A stretch of 64,000 bases of DNA. Source: Niabella pedocola. Its GTDB lineage: Bacteria > Bacteroidota > Bacteroidia > Chitinophagales > Chitinophagaceae. Below the pieces are notes generated by a model. It saw only the letters and a program-made list of their open reading frames with translations, searched no databases and was not told the origin of the DNA. The position numbers were made by a program, and so were the translations under genes. The stretch is from assembly GCF_021044425.1 (NCBI RefSeq), contig NZ_JAJNEC010000005.1:1178001-1242000 (forward strand), written 5' to 3'. Below are positions 32,630 through 42,165 of this stretch, piece after piece (the first letter of the stretch is position 1; every line of letters starts with the position of its first letter).

Positions 32630-33739
32630 TCAATTCATATCCTTTCCGGCCTTCAGCTTGCCGATCTGCTCCAGCAGGTTATTCCGGGTATTGATTTCAC
32701 CGGCTTTAGGTAATGCCTGCTGGGCATATTTAAGTGCCGTTTTATAATCCCCAAGTGCCGAATATGCCCTCGCCATGCCCAGCAGCGTTGTAAACTCGTT
32801 TGGATACTTTTTATAATTATCTTTGAAAACGGCCGCCGCTTCCTGCAGCTTTTGCTGCTGCATCAACGTACGCCTGTACATATGAACTTCATTCATGTCT
32901 GCATGTACAAGAGCGGCCCTCATTACGGCTGCAGCCTCATTGCTGCGGCCTGCCTTTTCCAGTAGCTGCGCCTTCGTGTTTAAGGCCGCAAATGCTTTTT
33001 CGCCACCAAAACTTTTGCCGGTTGCAGAATCTGCCCAAAGCAGCGCCTGGTCTAAATTTACATTCCGTTGCAGGCACCAGAGCGCCGCCTGGTTCCATGC
33101 CTGCCAGCCAAAGCCCTTTTCTGTTCTCAATTCCTGGCGAAATACGGCCAGCTGATCATTGATATAATCCGTCTCCACCCTGAAGGGAACGGCCAGCTTT
33201 TCCCATTGCAACGTAACCGTTGCCCCTGTTTCTGTTTCATCAGAAAACTCATATTTCAATCGCTCTACAGTTTTCTCCAGCGGCAGCGGCTTTACCGGTA
33301 CCCGCAGCACGTCCTCCTTCGCATCATAAAAATAACTGCCCCAGGAGCCCGCATTCTTTGAAAAGATCAGGATGCATTCAGCGGGCGCGTACGCAATAAA
33401 AAAGCCATACTTGCCTGCGGGGAGTAATCGCCCTTCAACTTTTACCGCATTAGAAAATTCGATGGTCGTATTTTCATTGGCCCCCGCCCGCCAGGGTGCC
33501 GCCTTGCTGCTGCCAAACCCCAGGTCTCCAAATCCCTCATACACCAACCCACCCCAGATCTTTCCCTCCCGGCCTTTTACAGCCGGCCGGTCATAATGTA
33601 TGGTTACATCCGTAAGACCGATGCGTTCGCTTACAGATGCCTTTTTGTTACCGCCGCTGGGCGGGGTGGTTAGTAACAGCTGTGCCTGGGCAGCAATACC
33701 GGCAAAGCAGGCAAACCCAAAAAGCAGTTTCTTTTTCAT
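32630..33739 (-). CDS. Exported DUF2911 domain protein with tetratricopeptide-like repeats
   Basis: 369 residues. The signal peptide (about 1-19, AAQAQ) is followed by a DUF2911 beta-sandwich (about 35-175: SERIGLTDVTIHYDRPAVKGR, IWGGLVYEG, PWRAGANENTTIEFS, LPAGKYGFF). The remainder is helical TPR-like sequence (about 200-365: ALLWADSATGKSFGGEKAF; FTTLLGMARAYSALGDYKTALKYAQQA). DUF2911 proteins are common in Bacteroidota and their role is unknown. A TAATTTTG box ends 16 bases before the ATG. Convergent with the HTH gene. Confidence 0.9.
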   Translation of the reverse strand: MKKKLLFGFACFAGIAAQAQLLLTTPPSGGNKKASVSERIGLTDVTIHYDRPAVKGREGKIWGGLVYEGFGDLGFGSSKAAPWRAGANENTTIEFSNAVKVEGRLLPAGKYGFFIAYAPAECILIFSKNAGSWGSYFYDAKEDVLRVPVKPLPLEKTVERLKYEFSDETETGATVTLQWEKLAVPFRVETDYINDQLAVFRQELRTEKGFGWQAWNQAALWCLQRNVNLDQALLWADSATGKSFGGEKAFAALNTKAQLLEKAGRSNEAAAVMRAALVHADMNEVHMYRRTLMQQQKLQEAAAVFKDNYKKYPNEFTTLLGMARAYSALGDYKTALKYAQQALPKAGEINTRNNLLEQIGKLKAGKDMN

Positions 33740-33755
33740 TTTTTAATCGTTTCTA

Positions 33756-33763
33756 CAAAATTA
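33756..33763 (-). promoter_or_regulatory. -7 box TAATTTTG of the DUF2911 gene
   Basis: Perfect TAnnTTTG on the minus strand, ending 16 bases before ATG 33739. A minus-strand TTG lies about 23 bp upstream. Confidence 0.5.
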
Positions 33764-33937
33764 GTCTACTTGGTTACAGCTTTGCGCAACCATCGGCGAC
33801 AAAACCCTGTTTCGGGCACCGGTTGCCCGGTCGTTTGTAACCGATTCACCTGTTTCGGCGATGGTCATTCCCCGTTATTCTCAGTAAATTTATAGGTTGG
33901 TAAAACAATACGGATAACCGGCTTAAATTTTTATTAT

Positions 33938-34210
33938 ATGCCTAAATATCTAATCGAACGGGAAATTCCCGGCGCAGGAAGTCTTACCCCCGATCAGTTA
34001 AAACATGTTTCGCAAACGTCTTGTAATGTGTTGCGGGAAATGGGACCGGAGATCCAATGGGTACAAAGCTATGTAACCGGCAATAAAATCTATTGCGTGT
34101 ACATTGCTCCAAACGAAGCCCAGGTAAGGGAACACGCCGCAAAGGGAGGCTTTCCGGCCAACGCCATCAATGAGATTGCCACGGTAATTGATCCTACCAC
34201 GGCGGAATAA
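33938..34210 (+). CDS. DUF4242 family small protein
   Basis: 90 residues with the DUF4242 pattern: MPKYLIEREIPGAGSLTPDQL, a Cys in SCNVLREMG, the central WVQSYVTGNKIYCVYIAPNE, and the C-terminal HAAKGGFPANAINEIATVIDP. Members are small ferredoxin-like-fold proteins; one Streptomyces member binds nickel. There is no signal peptide, so it is cytoplasmic. It stands alone between DUF2911 (divergent) and trmD (convergent). Confidence 0.9.
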   Translation: MPKYLIEREIPGAGSLTPDQLKHVSQTSCNVLREMGPEIQWVQSYVTGNKIYCVYIAPNEAQVREHAAKGGFPANAINEIATVIDPTTAE

Positions 34211-34255
34211 TGGCGATAGGGATCATAAATGTATGCAGGTGATGCGGGATCGTAA

Positions 34256-34933
34256 TCAATCAGCCAGCAGGTCCGGGCGGCGGTCCTTTGTGCGTTGCAG
34301 TGCCTTCTCATAGCGCCATTCTTCAATTTTTGCATGATTGCCGCTCATCAGCACATCCGGCACCTGCATGCCTTCAAAATCAACCGGGCGGGTGTACACC
34401 GGAGGCGCCAGCAGGTTGTCCTGGAACGAGTCGGTTAACGCCGAGGTTTCGTCATTCAGCACGCCGGGCAGCAGGCGGCCAATTGCATCTACCAGCACGG
34501 CAGCAGCCAGTTCGCCTCCACTCAAAACATAATCCCCGATAGAGAGTTCAAGCGTTACATATTTCTGCCGGATGCGTTCATCGATCCCTTTATAATGACC
34601 GCAGATGATCAGCAGGTTTTCTTTTAAGGAAAGCGCATTGGTCATACGCTGGTTCAGTGTTTTCCCATCCGGTGTTACATAAATAATTTCATCAAATTTC
34701 CGGCTGGCCGAAAGCTCGGTAATGGCATTTACCAGGGGCTCACACATCATAACCATGCCTGCCCCGCCTCCATATTGATAGTCATCTACCTGGCCGTATT
34801 CATTAACCGCCCATTTTCGTAAATGATGTACTGCAACAGTAAGCAAACCCTTATCCTGCGCACGTTTCATAATACTGTGTTCAAAAGGACTGGTCAATAA
34901 TTCGGGAAGCACGGAAATAATATCAATATGCAT
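34256..34933 (-). CDS. trmD: tRNA (guanine-N1)-methyltransferase
   Basis: Methylates G37 of tRNAs with a following G36, using SAM, to prevent frameshifting. About 225 residues from ATG 34933 (MHIDIISVLPELL). A longer frame to 35017 runs through a low-complexity repeat and is rejected. Family motifs are intact: SPFEHSIMKRAQDKGLL, VDDYQYGGGAGMVMM, IICGHYKGIDERI and the SAM-site knot SIGDYVLSGGE. The rpsP, rimM and rplS genes that often surround trmD are absent here. Confidence 0.97.
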   Translation of the reverse strand: MHIDIISVLPELLTSPFEHSIMKRAQDKGLLTVAVHHLRKWAVNEYGQVDDYQYGGGAGMVMMCEPLVNAITELSASRKFDEIIYVTPDGKTLNQRMTNALSLKENLLIICGHYKGIDERIRQKYVTLELSIGDYVLSGGELAAAVLVDAIGRLLPGVLNDETSALTDSFQDNLLAPPVYTRPVDFEGMQVPDVLMSGNHAKIEEWRYEKALQRTKDRRPDLLAD

Positions 34934-34936
34934 TAT

Positions 34937-34999
34937 ACTATTTGAGATTTGAGATTCGAGATTCAGACTCAGATTGGAATTTAGAATTTGAGCTTTGGA
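34937..34999. repeat. Degenerate GAGATTTGAGATTC-type repeat tract
   Basis: Between trmD and the S4 gene lies a run of near-repeats (TTTGAGATTTGAGATTCGAG, then AGATTCAGACTCAGATT, then AATTTAGAATTTGAG). The words match those after the DUF2807 gene and, in reverse complement, those at 61.6 kb. Confidence 0.55.
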
Positions 35000-35013
35000 A
35001 TTTTCTTTTCGCC

Positions 35014-35415
35014 TCACTCCTCGCCGTCCATAAAATCATCCAGGTCTCTTCGTTCCTTTTTGGTAGGACGGCCGATCTTACTCAACCGCTTTCCGCTGAA
35101 AAATGAAGCCGCCTGCACCTTTGCTTTTTCCAGCTCTTCCGCCGGCGTAAGGTCGGTATAATATTTTATGGCCTCCTCATACTTCAACCGGGTATGGAGC
35201 AAACCGGTAACCTTGACTACCCATCTGCGGCCTTCCGTGCGCACGTCGTACACATCGCCCAGATGCACATTCTTACCGGGTTTGGCCGACTCTTCCTGGT
35301 ATTTTACTTTGCCGCTATTACAGGCATCCGTAGCCAGCCGTCTTGTTTTAAAAAGCCGGATGGACCAGAGGTATTTATCTAAACGTAGTTTTTCTTTTTC
35401 CATTTTTTTGTACAT
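35014..35415 (-). CDS. S4 domain RNA-binding protein, Hsp15-like
   Basis: 133 residues. The S4 domain is at about 8-60 (RLDKYLWSIRLFKTRRLATDACNSGKV), followed by a strand VYDVRTEGRRWVVKVTGLL and a basic C-terminal tail (SKIGRPTKKERRDLDDF). Hsp15 of E. coli rescues stalled 50S subunits carrying a nascent chain; a ribosome-linked role is likely here by family. Two in-frame ATGs (35415, 35403) give MYKKMEKEK; the choice does not affect the domain. It is upstream of trmD on the same strand, with a repeat tract between them. Confidence 0.92.
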   Translation of the reverse strand: MYKKMEKEKLRLDKYLWSIRLFKTRRLATDACNSGKVKYQEESAKPGKNVHLGDVYDVRTEGRRWVVKVTGLLHTRLKYEEAIKYYTDLTPAEELEKAKVQAASFFSGKRLSKIGRPTKKERRDLDDFMDGEE

Positions 35416-35693
35416 GCGCTGTTACAACCAATCCCGGAATGGCACTTCGCCGTTCTTTCCTCCCGTACCTTCTTTCATTCGTGCCTGAACGTACTTCAGA
35501 TCGATACGAAACCTATATGAGGTCATACTGAACTTGTTTTCAGTATCTATCACGGACATTAAAGCGGATGTCGTCGTCTGCCACCCGCGATCCCAGCGCT
35601 CCGCCGATACAGGTGGCGTTCATCGTGTCTGGCATTAAAGACCACGAATACACAAATCCGTTTAAGGCATTCGTGCATTCGTAGCTATTTATC

Positions 35694-37058
35694 TTACTCC
35701 CCGAAATACTTATGGAAGTAAGGGATGGTTTCAATACCCTTGTAATAGTTTTCGATATTGTATTTTTCGTTGGGGCTGTGCAGGCCATCATTATCCAGCC
35801 CAAAGCCCATGAAAATAATCTTGATGCCCAGTTCTTTTTCCAGCACCGAACAAATAGGAATACTACCACCACCTTTTACCGGGATGGGGGTTTTACCGAA
35901 GGTGGTTTCCAGTGCCCTTGAAGCAGACTGGTAGCCCTTGCTATCGATGGGGGTGCCATAAGGCTCGCCGCCATGATGTTCAAAGGCATTTACCTCCACA
36001 CAGGATGGAGCGATCTTACGGAAATGCTCCAGCAATAACTTAGTGATTTTTTCGCTGGTTTGGTTGGGTACCAACCTTGCAGAGATCTTGGCCGTTGCCT
36101 TTGCCGGCAATACCGTTTTGGCTCCCTCCCCTGTATAACCGCCCCAGATACCGTTCAGTTCCAATGTGGGCCGGATACCCGTACGCTCATAGGTAGTAAA
36201 GCCTTTCTCACCGTACAGTTCCTTAATACCGATCTCGTCTTTATACTCCTGCTCATTAAACGGCGCTTTGTTGATCAGTTCCCGCTCTTCCGCAGAAACC
36301 TCCAGTACATCATCATAAAAGCCCGGAATGGTAATGTGATTGTTTTCATCATGACAGCTGGCAATCATTTTCGACAGGATCACAATGGGATTGGCCACTG
36401 CACCCCCATAGGTACCGCTGTGCAGGTCTCTTGCAGCCGCGGTTACTTCTACTTCAATATAGCTCAGTCCGCGCACACCCGTATCCAGTGAAGGATTTTC
36501 CATGCTCAGCAATGAGCTGTCGCTGATCAGGATCACATCGGCTTTCAGCAGGTCTTTATGCGCTGCCACAAATGCGCCCAGGTTAGGAGATCCTACTTCT
36601 TCTTCACCTTCAATAATAAACTTGATATTGGTGGCCATGGTATCCGTGTTCACCATTGTTTCCAGGGCTTTTACATGCATATAAAACTGCCCCTTGTCAT
36701 CGGCACTTCCACGGGCAAATACTTTACCGTCTTTGATGGTGGGCTCAAAAGGAGGCGTGTTCCAAAGTTCCAGCGGTTCCACTGGCTGCACATCATAATG
36801 ACCGTATACCAGTACCGTGGGTTTTGAAGGGTCGATGATCTTTTCGCCATATACGGCCGGGTGGCCGCCGGTTTCCATTACCTCCGCTTTATCACAACCG
36901 GACGCCAGTAACGCCGCTTTAACTGCCTCCGCACATTGCTTCATATCCGCTTTATTCTCACTCTTGGCGCTGATAGAAGGAATCCGTAAAAGATCCATCA
37001 TCTCATTAAGAAAACGCTCTTTATTTTCCTCCTGGTATTTTTTCCATACTTCAGACAT
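35694..37058 (-). CDS. M20/M25/M40 family dipeptidase
   Basis: Zinc-dependent cytoplasmic dipeptidase of 454 residues, the usual length. Metal ligands are in VYGHYDVQP, ARGSADDKGQ and EGEEEVGSPNL (with the catalytic Glu pair). Further on are RDLHSGTYGGAVANP and the closing GGGSIPICSVLEKELG and FGLDNDGLHSPNEKYN, which carries the last His ligand. The lid/dimerisation domain (about 205-365) is present. The gene appears monocistronic, divergent from the GreA-like gene. Exact substrates are unknown. Confidence 0.95.
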   Translation of the reverse strand: MSEVWKKYQEENKERFLNEMMDLLRIPSISAKSENKADMKQCAEAVKAALLASGCDKAEVMETGGHPAVYGEKIIDPSKPTVLVYGHYDVQPVEPLELWNTPPFEPTIKDGKVFARGSADDKGQFYMHVKALETMVNTDTMATNIKFIIEGEEEVGSPNLGAFVAAHKDLLKADVILISDSSLLSMENPSLDTGVRGLSYIEVEVTAAARDLHSGTYGGAVANPIVILSKMIASCHDENNHITIPGFYDDVLEVSAEERELINKAPFNEQEYKDEIGIKELYGEKGFTTYERTGIRPTLELNGIWGGYTGEGAKTVLPAKATAKISARLVPNQTSEKITKLLLEHFRKIAPSCVEVNAFEHHGGEPYGTPIDSKGYQSASRALETTFGKTPIPVKGGGSIPICSVLEKELGIKIIFMGFGLDNDGLHSPNEKYNIENYYKGIETIPYFHKYFGE

Positions 37059-37256
37059 AGTATAATTTTTTGTTCCCGCGAAGGTACGGAATTGAGCGAT
37101 TTAGCCTGAAACTGCTGCCGGTGCGCAGAAAAACCGCATCGAATCGGTTGCGCGGCGATTGCAGCATCGGTCATGCCTCCGGTACTTGTTGCCGGCTACG
37201 CCGGCACTCCTTCGAAACTCCATAAATATGCGTAACTTTAAAGAAACAGGCAAGCA

Positions 37257-37697
37257 ATGAAAAAAGAGATCCTCGACGCTATTCTGAAAGCCCTTGAAAA
37301 CGAAACCGCGGGTATTGAACAGGAGATCGATACACAGGAGAGCAACGCAGCTATTGATACAGAAGCCACGGCCGACCTGGATACAATCTCCCAGCGCGAC
37401 CAGGCCACAGATATTTACAATCTGCTGCAACAGCCGAAAGATACGGCGGAAAATACAGCAGCAATGGTAAAACAATACCGGGAACTGTCACGCAGCGATG
37501 CAGGCCCCGGGGCACTGGTAGAAACAACGGAATATTTCTTCCTGGTGGGTGTAGCCCTTCCGCCGCTGGAGATCAACGGCAAGAAGGTGGCGGGGATTAC
37601 TACAGATGCCCCTACTTATGCCAATCTTGAAGGAAAAAGAAAAGGCGACGAAATTCACCTGGGTGAGTGCGATTACCTGATCCTTTCCGTACAGTAA
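37257..37697 (+). CDS. GreA/GreB-like transcription factor, divergent
   Basis: 146 residues with the two-domain plan of Gre factors. An acidic N-terminal coiled coil (about 1-75, rich in Glu/Asp: ETAGIEQEIDTQESNAAIDTEA) is followed by an FKBP-like C-terminal domain (about 85-146: ALVETTEYFFLVGVALPPLEINGKK; LEGKRKGDEIHL). The typical SP.G.ALLG turn of GreA is replaced by DAPTYANLEGK, so it is a divergent member. It may bind in the RNA polymerase secondary channel (inference). It ends six bases from the end of the convergent efflux operon. Confidence 0.75.
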   Translation: MKKEILDAILKALENETAGIEQEIDTQESNAAIDTEATADLDTISQRDQATDIYNLLQQPKDTAENTAAMVKQYRELSRSDAGPGALVETTEYFFLVGVALPPLEINGKKVAGITTDAPTYANLEGKRKGDEIHLGECDYLILSVQ

Positions 37698-37702
37698 CAC
37701 GG

Positions 37703-38815
37703 CTATTGCAGGGCAACTTTCCCATCCACCGGTGCGCCGTTGCGTACCTCTTCGGTAACCGTGGTAATGAGCGTGTCGCTGGCATGCAGATCTCCATATA
37801 CTGCCACCTTGCCCCCGGTTTGCACACCGGTCTTTACCGGCACCCAAACGGTTTTCCCGTTAATAACCTTGATCACATAAATTCCCTGGCTGGAATTGAG
37901 CAATGCACTGCCCGGGATCACAAAGGAAGCCTGGTGGCCCGCCTGTAACGGAATCTGTACTTCCGGTATCATTCCGGGTAATAATTTCTTATCGGTATTC
38001 AATACATCCATTTCCACATGTTGTGCCCGCAGCCGGTTGTCCAGTGCGCCCGATACCCGGGAGGTTTTAGCAGCAAACTGCTGCCCCGGCAACGATTTCA
38101 CCGTAAACCGTACCGCCCCGTTCTGATCCAGCACACCGGCATTGCTTTCCGGCAGGTTCACTACCAGGCGCAGCTTTTTCTGCTCCTGCAGGGTAAACAT
38201 CGGCACGGCACCGGCACCCGGCCCCACATAAGCGCCGGCACTTACATTGCGCGCGGTAATAACCCCTGAAAAAGGTGCCCGTATCTCCAGGTAGTTGCGA
38301 TTATCGTGCACCTCTTTTAACGCCGCCTTGGCCGCCTGGTACTGGGCATAGTCTGACTGCTGGCGCGCCCGGGCCACATCCAGGTCGTTTTGCGAAATGG
38401 TGCCCGGCGTTTTACTGGTTTCCAGCAACCGGTCGTACGTGGCCTTGCTGGCCAGGTAAACGGCTTCCTGCGACTGTACGCGCGACTGTGCACCTTCACT
38501 CTGGGCATTCAGTTCCGGGGCTTCCATCACAGCCAGCAATTGTCCTGCCCGCACTTCACTTCCCACATCCACATACAATTTCTTTACAAAGCTGCTCACT
38601 TTTGCAAACAGATCCACATGTTGAAAAGCCACCAGCTCACCCGGGATGGACAAGGTATCCAGCAGCGCGCCTTCGGTAAGCAGGAACGCCTGTACTGCCG
38701 GTACTTTTTCCGGGGCCTTTTCCTCACCCGCATTGGTTGAGCCGCAGCGCTGCAAAACGGCGGCGGCTGTAACAGCACCAATACCAACCAGGATCATTCT
38801 TATTGTCTTTATCAT
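37703..38815 (-). CDS. RND efflux periplasmic adaptor subunit
   Basis: Membrane fusion protein of 370 residues linking the RND permease to the TolC-like channel. After an N-terminal hydrophobic segment with a possible lipidated Cys (LQRCGS), the usual order is seen: barrel-sandwich hybrid (VDLFAKVSSFVKKLYVDVGSEVRAGQLLAVM), coiled-coil hairpin (about 110-170), and YLEIRAPFSGVITARNVSAGAYV. Beta-barrel and membrane-proximal domains end in VTEEVRNGAPVDGKV. Last gene of the five-gene efflux operon, 33 bp after the permease. Confidence 0.94.
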   Translation of the reverse strand: MIKTIRMILVGIGAVTAAAVLQRCGSTNAGEEKAPEKVPAVQAFLLTEGALLDTLSIPGELVAFQHVDLFAKVSSFVKKLYVDVGSEVRAGQLLAVMEAPELNAQSEGAQSRVQSQEAVYLASKATYDRLLETSKTPGTISQNDLDVARARQQSDYAQYQAAKAALKEVHDNRNYLEIRAPFSGVITARNVSAGAYVGPGAGAVPMFTLQEQKKLRLVVNLPESNAGVLDQNGAVRFTVKSLPGQQFAAKTSRVSGALDNRLRAQHVEMDVLNTDKKLLPGMIPEVQIPLQAGHQASFVIPGSALLNSSQGIYVIKVINGKTVWVPVKTGVQTGGKVAVYGDLHASDTLITTVTEEVRNGAPVDGKVALQ

Positions 38816-38848
38816 AATTCCGTGTAGTTAAATATGAGCAAATCAGGT

Positions 38849-41800
38849 TTAATGGTGATGTAAATTCGGTATGTAATGTACGCTTTCCGCATCTTCCGGA
38901 TCGAGGGATACACTGGCTGTTTTTGCCTTTCCCTGCCCCCATGCAAATGCCAGCGGCAAAATAAATAAGGCGGCAACCGTAGAAGCGATCAATCCACCGA
39001 TCACCGCACGCCCCAGTGGTGAGGACTGGTCGCCGGCTTCTCCCAGGCCCGATGCCATGGGGATCATACCCACTACCATCGCCAACGCCGTCATCAGGAT
39101 CGGACGCAGGCGCAGGGCGGCCGCCTCCCGGGCCGATTTCAGGGCATTGCCGTTATGTTTCCGGATCTGTTCGGCATTCGTGATCAAAAGTACCGCATTG
39201 GAAATAGATACGCCCACCGACATGATCATTCCCATATACGATTGCAGGTTCAGGGTGGAGCCGCAAAGCATCAGCAGGGCCATCGACCCGAATAACACGG
39301 CCGGAACGGTAGCCAGTACGATGAGCGAAACTTTGAACGACTGGAAATTGGCCGCCAGCATCAGGAAGATCACCACAATGGCAACGATCAGTCCACCCTG
39401 CAAGCTGTCCAGCGTGTCGGTAAGGGTTTCGCTGAGCCCGATCAGGTTCACATTCAAACCGCGTGGAAGCTTACCCAATCCGTCAATGGCCTGTTGCACA
39501 TCCGTTGCCGCAGCGCCCAGGTCTTTATTGTTCAGGTTGGCCGTAACGGTCAGCATCGGCACCGAGCCCAGGTTATCGGCCTCTCCATACGTCACATCCG
39601 GTTCAATGGTAGCCACATCGCCCAGCAGCGGACGGGCATTGTTGGCGCTAAGCGGTATTTCACTGATCGCGTTCTGACTGGCCATTTCATTTTCCGGGAT
39701 CTGCACCTGCACACTGTAAGGCAGGTTTGATTTAGGATCTACCCACATATTTTTCTCCGTTAACCGGGAAGAGGAAGTGGATGCGATCAGCGACCGGGAA
39801 ATGGCATTTACATCTGTACCCAATTGTGCGGCCCGCAAGCGGTCGATATTAATATTCAGCGACGGGTAGCGGATCGACTGCCCCAACTGCACATCCCGCA
39901 GGTAGGGGATTTTTTTCAGCCGCTCGATCATCATCAGCGCATACTTTTCATTCATCTTTTTATCCCTTCCGGAAAAACGTATTTCAACCGGCGTAGGCGA
40001 TCCCTGGCTCAGGATCTTATCCGTTAGCTCGATGGGTTCAAACGACAACTTCATTTCAGGAGCGATCTCGCGGGCACGCTTGCGGATCTTGTCTTTCAAT
40101 GCATCCAGGTTTACGCTGTAATCTTCTTTCAGAGCCACCTGCAACACCGCTTCATGAGGGCCGGCCATCCAAAGGAAAATAGGTGCCGTGGAAAACAATT
40201 GCGGATGCACGCCCACAAACGAAGAAGTAATGGATACATTTTTCTTTCCTACAATTTCATTTACCGCATTGATCAGGTCCAGTGTTTTCAGCTCCGTCCG
40301 TTCAATACGCGTGCCATCCGGCTCACGCAGGCGCACCTGGAACTGTTTCCCATTTACCTTGGGCAATACATCCCGGCCGATCTGTTTCAGGAACAGCAAG
40401 GCCAGCAGCCCGATCACCACTATATAGAGGGATACGATCCATTTCCGGTGAGGCATCATCCGGTCAATAAACCGCATATACCGCATCCTGAATTTTTCAA
40501 ACCGGCTGATTTTCCCATCCCGGTTACTGTCCGCACTTTTCAGCAATATTTCTTTTTGAGACCAGGTATCTTCTTCGGCATCTGCAATAGCAGCACTTTC
40601 AAACACTTCCTGCTCGCTTAGTTCTTTTCCGTCCTTGCCCTTCTGGTGCTTGATCTTCATGATCCAGTTGGCCATTACCGGCACAAAGGTCTGGGCCAGG
40701 AAGTAAGAGGCGATCATGCTGAAGCCGATGGCCAGTGCCAGCGGCAGGAATAACGACCCCGGAATACCGCCCATGGTAAACGCCGGTGCAAAAACGGCCA
40801 GGATACAAAAAAGGATCAGCAATTTGGGAAATGCGATCTCCTTACAGGCGTCCCAGATCGCCAGCGCCTTGGGCTTGCCCATGTCCAGGTGCTGGTGAAT
40901 ATTCTCAATGGTTACCGTACTTTCATCTACCAGGATCCCGATCGCCAGCGCCAGCCCGCTCAGCGTCATGATATTGATCGTTTGCCCGAACAGGCTCAGG
41001 AACAGTACGCCGGTAATAATAGAGGTGGGTATGGTAAGGATCACAATGAGCGCGCCCCTGAGGTCACCCAGGAAGAGCATCACCATCAAACCGGTCAGTA
41101 TCGCACCGATTACGCCTTCACTCAGCAAACTCTTTACAGAGTTCATCACATAGGTGGACTGGTCGAACTCATAACTCAGCTTTACGTCCTCCGGTAACTG
41201 CGACTGAATTTTGGGCAGGGCTTTTTTCAGGTTTTGCACCACCTCCCAGGTGGAAGCATCCGCCGCTTTTGCAATATCTACGTATACGGAACGTTTGCCA
41301 TTGATCAGCGCATAACTGGTACTTACGTCTGCACCATCTTCTACCGTGGCTACATCACGCAAATACAAATTCGCGGCGCCGGTACCGGTAAACAACGGGA
41401 TATTTTCAAAGTCCTTTATTTCCTTTAACGTGGTATTGGCCGGCGTTACATAGTTCTTATCATGAATGCGTACATTACCCGCAGGCGCGGAAAGGTTGTT
41501 GATCCGGAGCGCCGCCACAAGCTGGTCTGCCGTCATATTATGTGCCCGCAGCAGTTCCGGACTGGCCTTGATCACTACCGTACGCACATTGCCCCCAAAG
41601 GGTGTGGAACCCACCAGGCCGGGAATGGAGGTAAAGGAAGAACGTACGTATACATTGGCCAGATCAAGCAGCTCATTATTACTGCGTTTGTCACTGCTCA
41701 GCACCAGTTGCCCCACGGGCAATGTAGATACATCAAAGCGGATAATAAACGGGGGGTTGGATCCCTGGGGAAAGATGGCCTGGATCCGGTTAGAGAAAGC

Positions 41801-42127
41801 GCTTACCTCCGCTGCGGCCTGGGCCATATTGGTGCCCGGGTAAAAATTGATCTTGATGAGCGTAAGGCTCTGGATATTTTTTGTTTCAATGCTTTTTACC
41901 CCGTTTACATACAACAGGATATTGATATACTGCTTTCCGAAATACGCTTCCATTTGCTGCGCCGTATAACCGCCAAACGGATGCGAAAGATAGATCACCG
42001 GCAGATCCAGCTTGGGAAAGATATCTACCTTTATGGTGCTTACGGCCTTAATTCCAAAAAAGAAAAGCGCTGCTACCATCACCAGGATGGTAATGGGTTT
42101 TCTTAATGCAAAACGTATCAAATTCAT
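38849..42127 (-). CDS. RND efflux permease with an EF-hand loop in its cytoplasmic linker
   Basis: Proton-driven inner-membrane pump of 1092 residues in the AcrB/MdtC-like branch. There are 12 membrane helices in two halves. The proton-relay helix 4 reads LALAIGILVDESTVTIENIH, and RLRPILMTALAMVVGMIPMA is in the second half. The linker between helices 6 and 7 is enlarged (about 495-560, Lys/Glu-rich) and contains DSNRDGKISRFE at 533-544. That is a canonical 12-residue EF-hand calcium loop with Asp 1, 3 (Asn), 5, Gly 6, Ile 8 and Glu 12. Adaptor and channel genes flank it. The substrate is unknown; it lacks the metal-specific residues expected of a CusA-type pump. Confidence 0.94.
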   Translation of the reverse strand: MNLIRFALRKPITILVMVAALFFFGIKAVSTIKVDIFPKLDLPVIYLSHPFGGYTAQQMEAYFGKQYINILLYVNGVKSIETKNIQSLTLIKINFYPGTNMAQAAAEVSAFSNRIQAIFPQGSNPPFIIRFDVSTLPVGQLVLSSDKRSNNELLDLANVYVRSSFTSIPGLVGSTPFGGNVRTVVIKASPELLRAHNMTADQLVAALRINNLSAPAGNVRIHDKNYVTPANTTLKEIKDFENIPLFTGTGAANLYLRDVATVEDGADVSTSYALINGKRSVYVDIAKAADASTWEVVQNLKKALPKIQSQLPEDVKLSYEFDQSTYVMNSVKSLLSEGVIGAILTGLMVMLFLGDLRGALIVILTIPTSIITGVLFLSLFGQTINIMTLSGLALAIGILVDESTVTIENIHQHLDMGKPKALAIWDACKEIAFPKLLILFCILAVFAPAFTMGGIPGSLFLPLALAIGFSMIASYFLAQTFVPVMANWIMKIKHQKGKDGKELSEQEVFESAAIADAEEDTWSQKEILLKSADSNRDGKISRFEKFRMRYMRFIDRMMPHRKWIVSLYIVVIGLLALLFLKQIGRDVLPKVNGKQFQVRLREPDGTRIERTELKTLDLINAVNEIVGKKNVSITSSFVGVHPQLFSTAPIFLWMAGPHEAVLQVALKEDYSVNLDALKDKIRKRAREIAPEMKLSFEPIELTDKILSQGSPTPVEIRFSGRDKKMNEKYALMMIERLKKIPYLRDVQLGQSIRYPSLNINIDRLRAAQLGTDVNAISRSLIASTSSSRLTEKNMWVDPKSNLPYSVQVQIPENEMASQNAISEIPLSANNARPLLGDVATIEPDVTYGEADNLGSVPMLTVTANLNNKDLGAAATDVQQAIDGLGKLPRGLNVNLIGLSETLTDTLDSLQGGLIVAIVVIFLMLAANFQSFKVSLIVLATVPAVLFGSMALLMLCGSTLNLQSYMGMIMSVGVSISNAVLLITNAEQIRKHNGNALKSAREAAALRLRPILMTALAMVVGMIPMASGLGEAGDQSSPLGRAVIGGLIASTVAALFILPLAFAWGQGKAKTASVSLDPEDAESVHYIPNLHHH

Positions 42128-42165
42128 AACTGTCCCTGCTTTTTATGATCCTTACCGGTTCGTTG

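Noticed and set aside
34934..35017. N-terminal extension of TrmD
   Set aside because: It translates a low-complexity repeat tract; the conserved start MHIDIISVLPELL begins at 34933.
37191..37205. GCCGGC-TAC-GCCGGC hairpin before the GreA-like gene
   Set aside because: Short, no T run and in a GC-rich context; neither terminator nor riboswitch can be supported.
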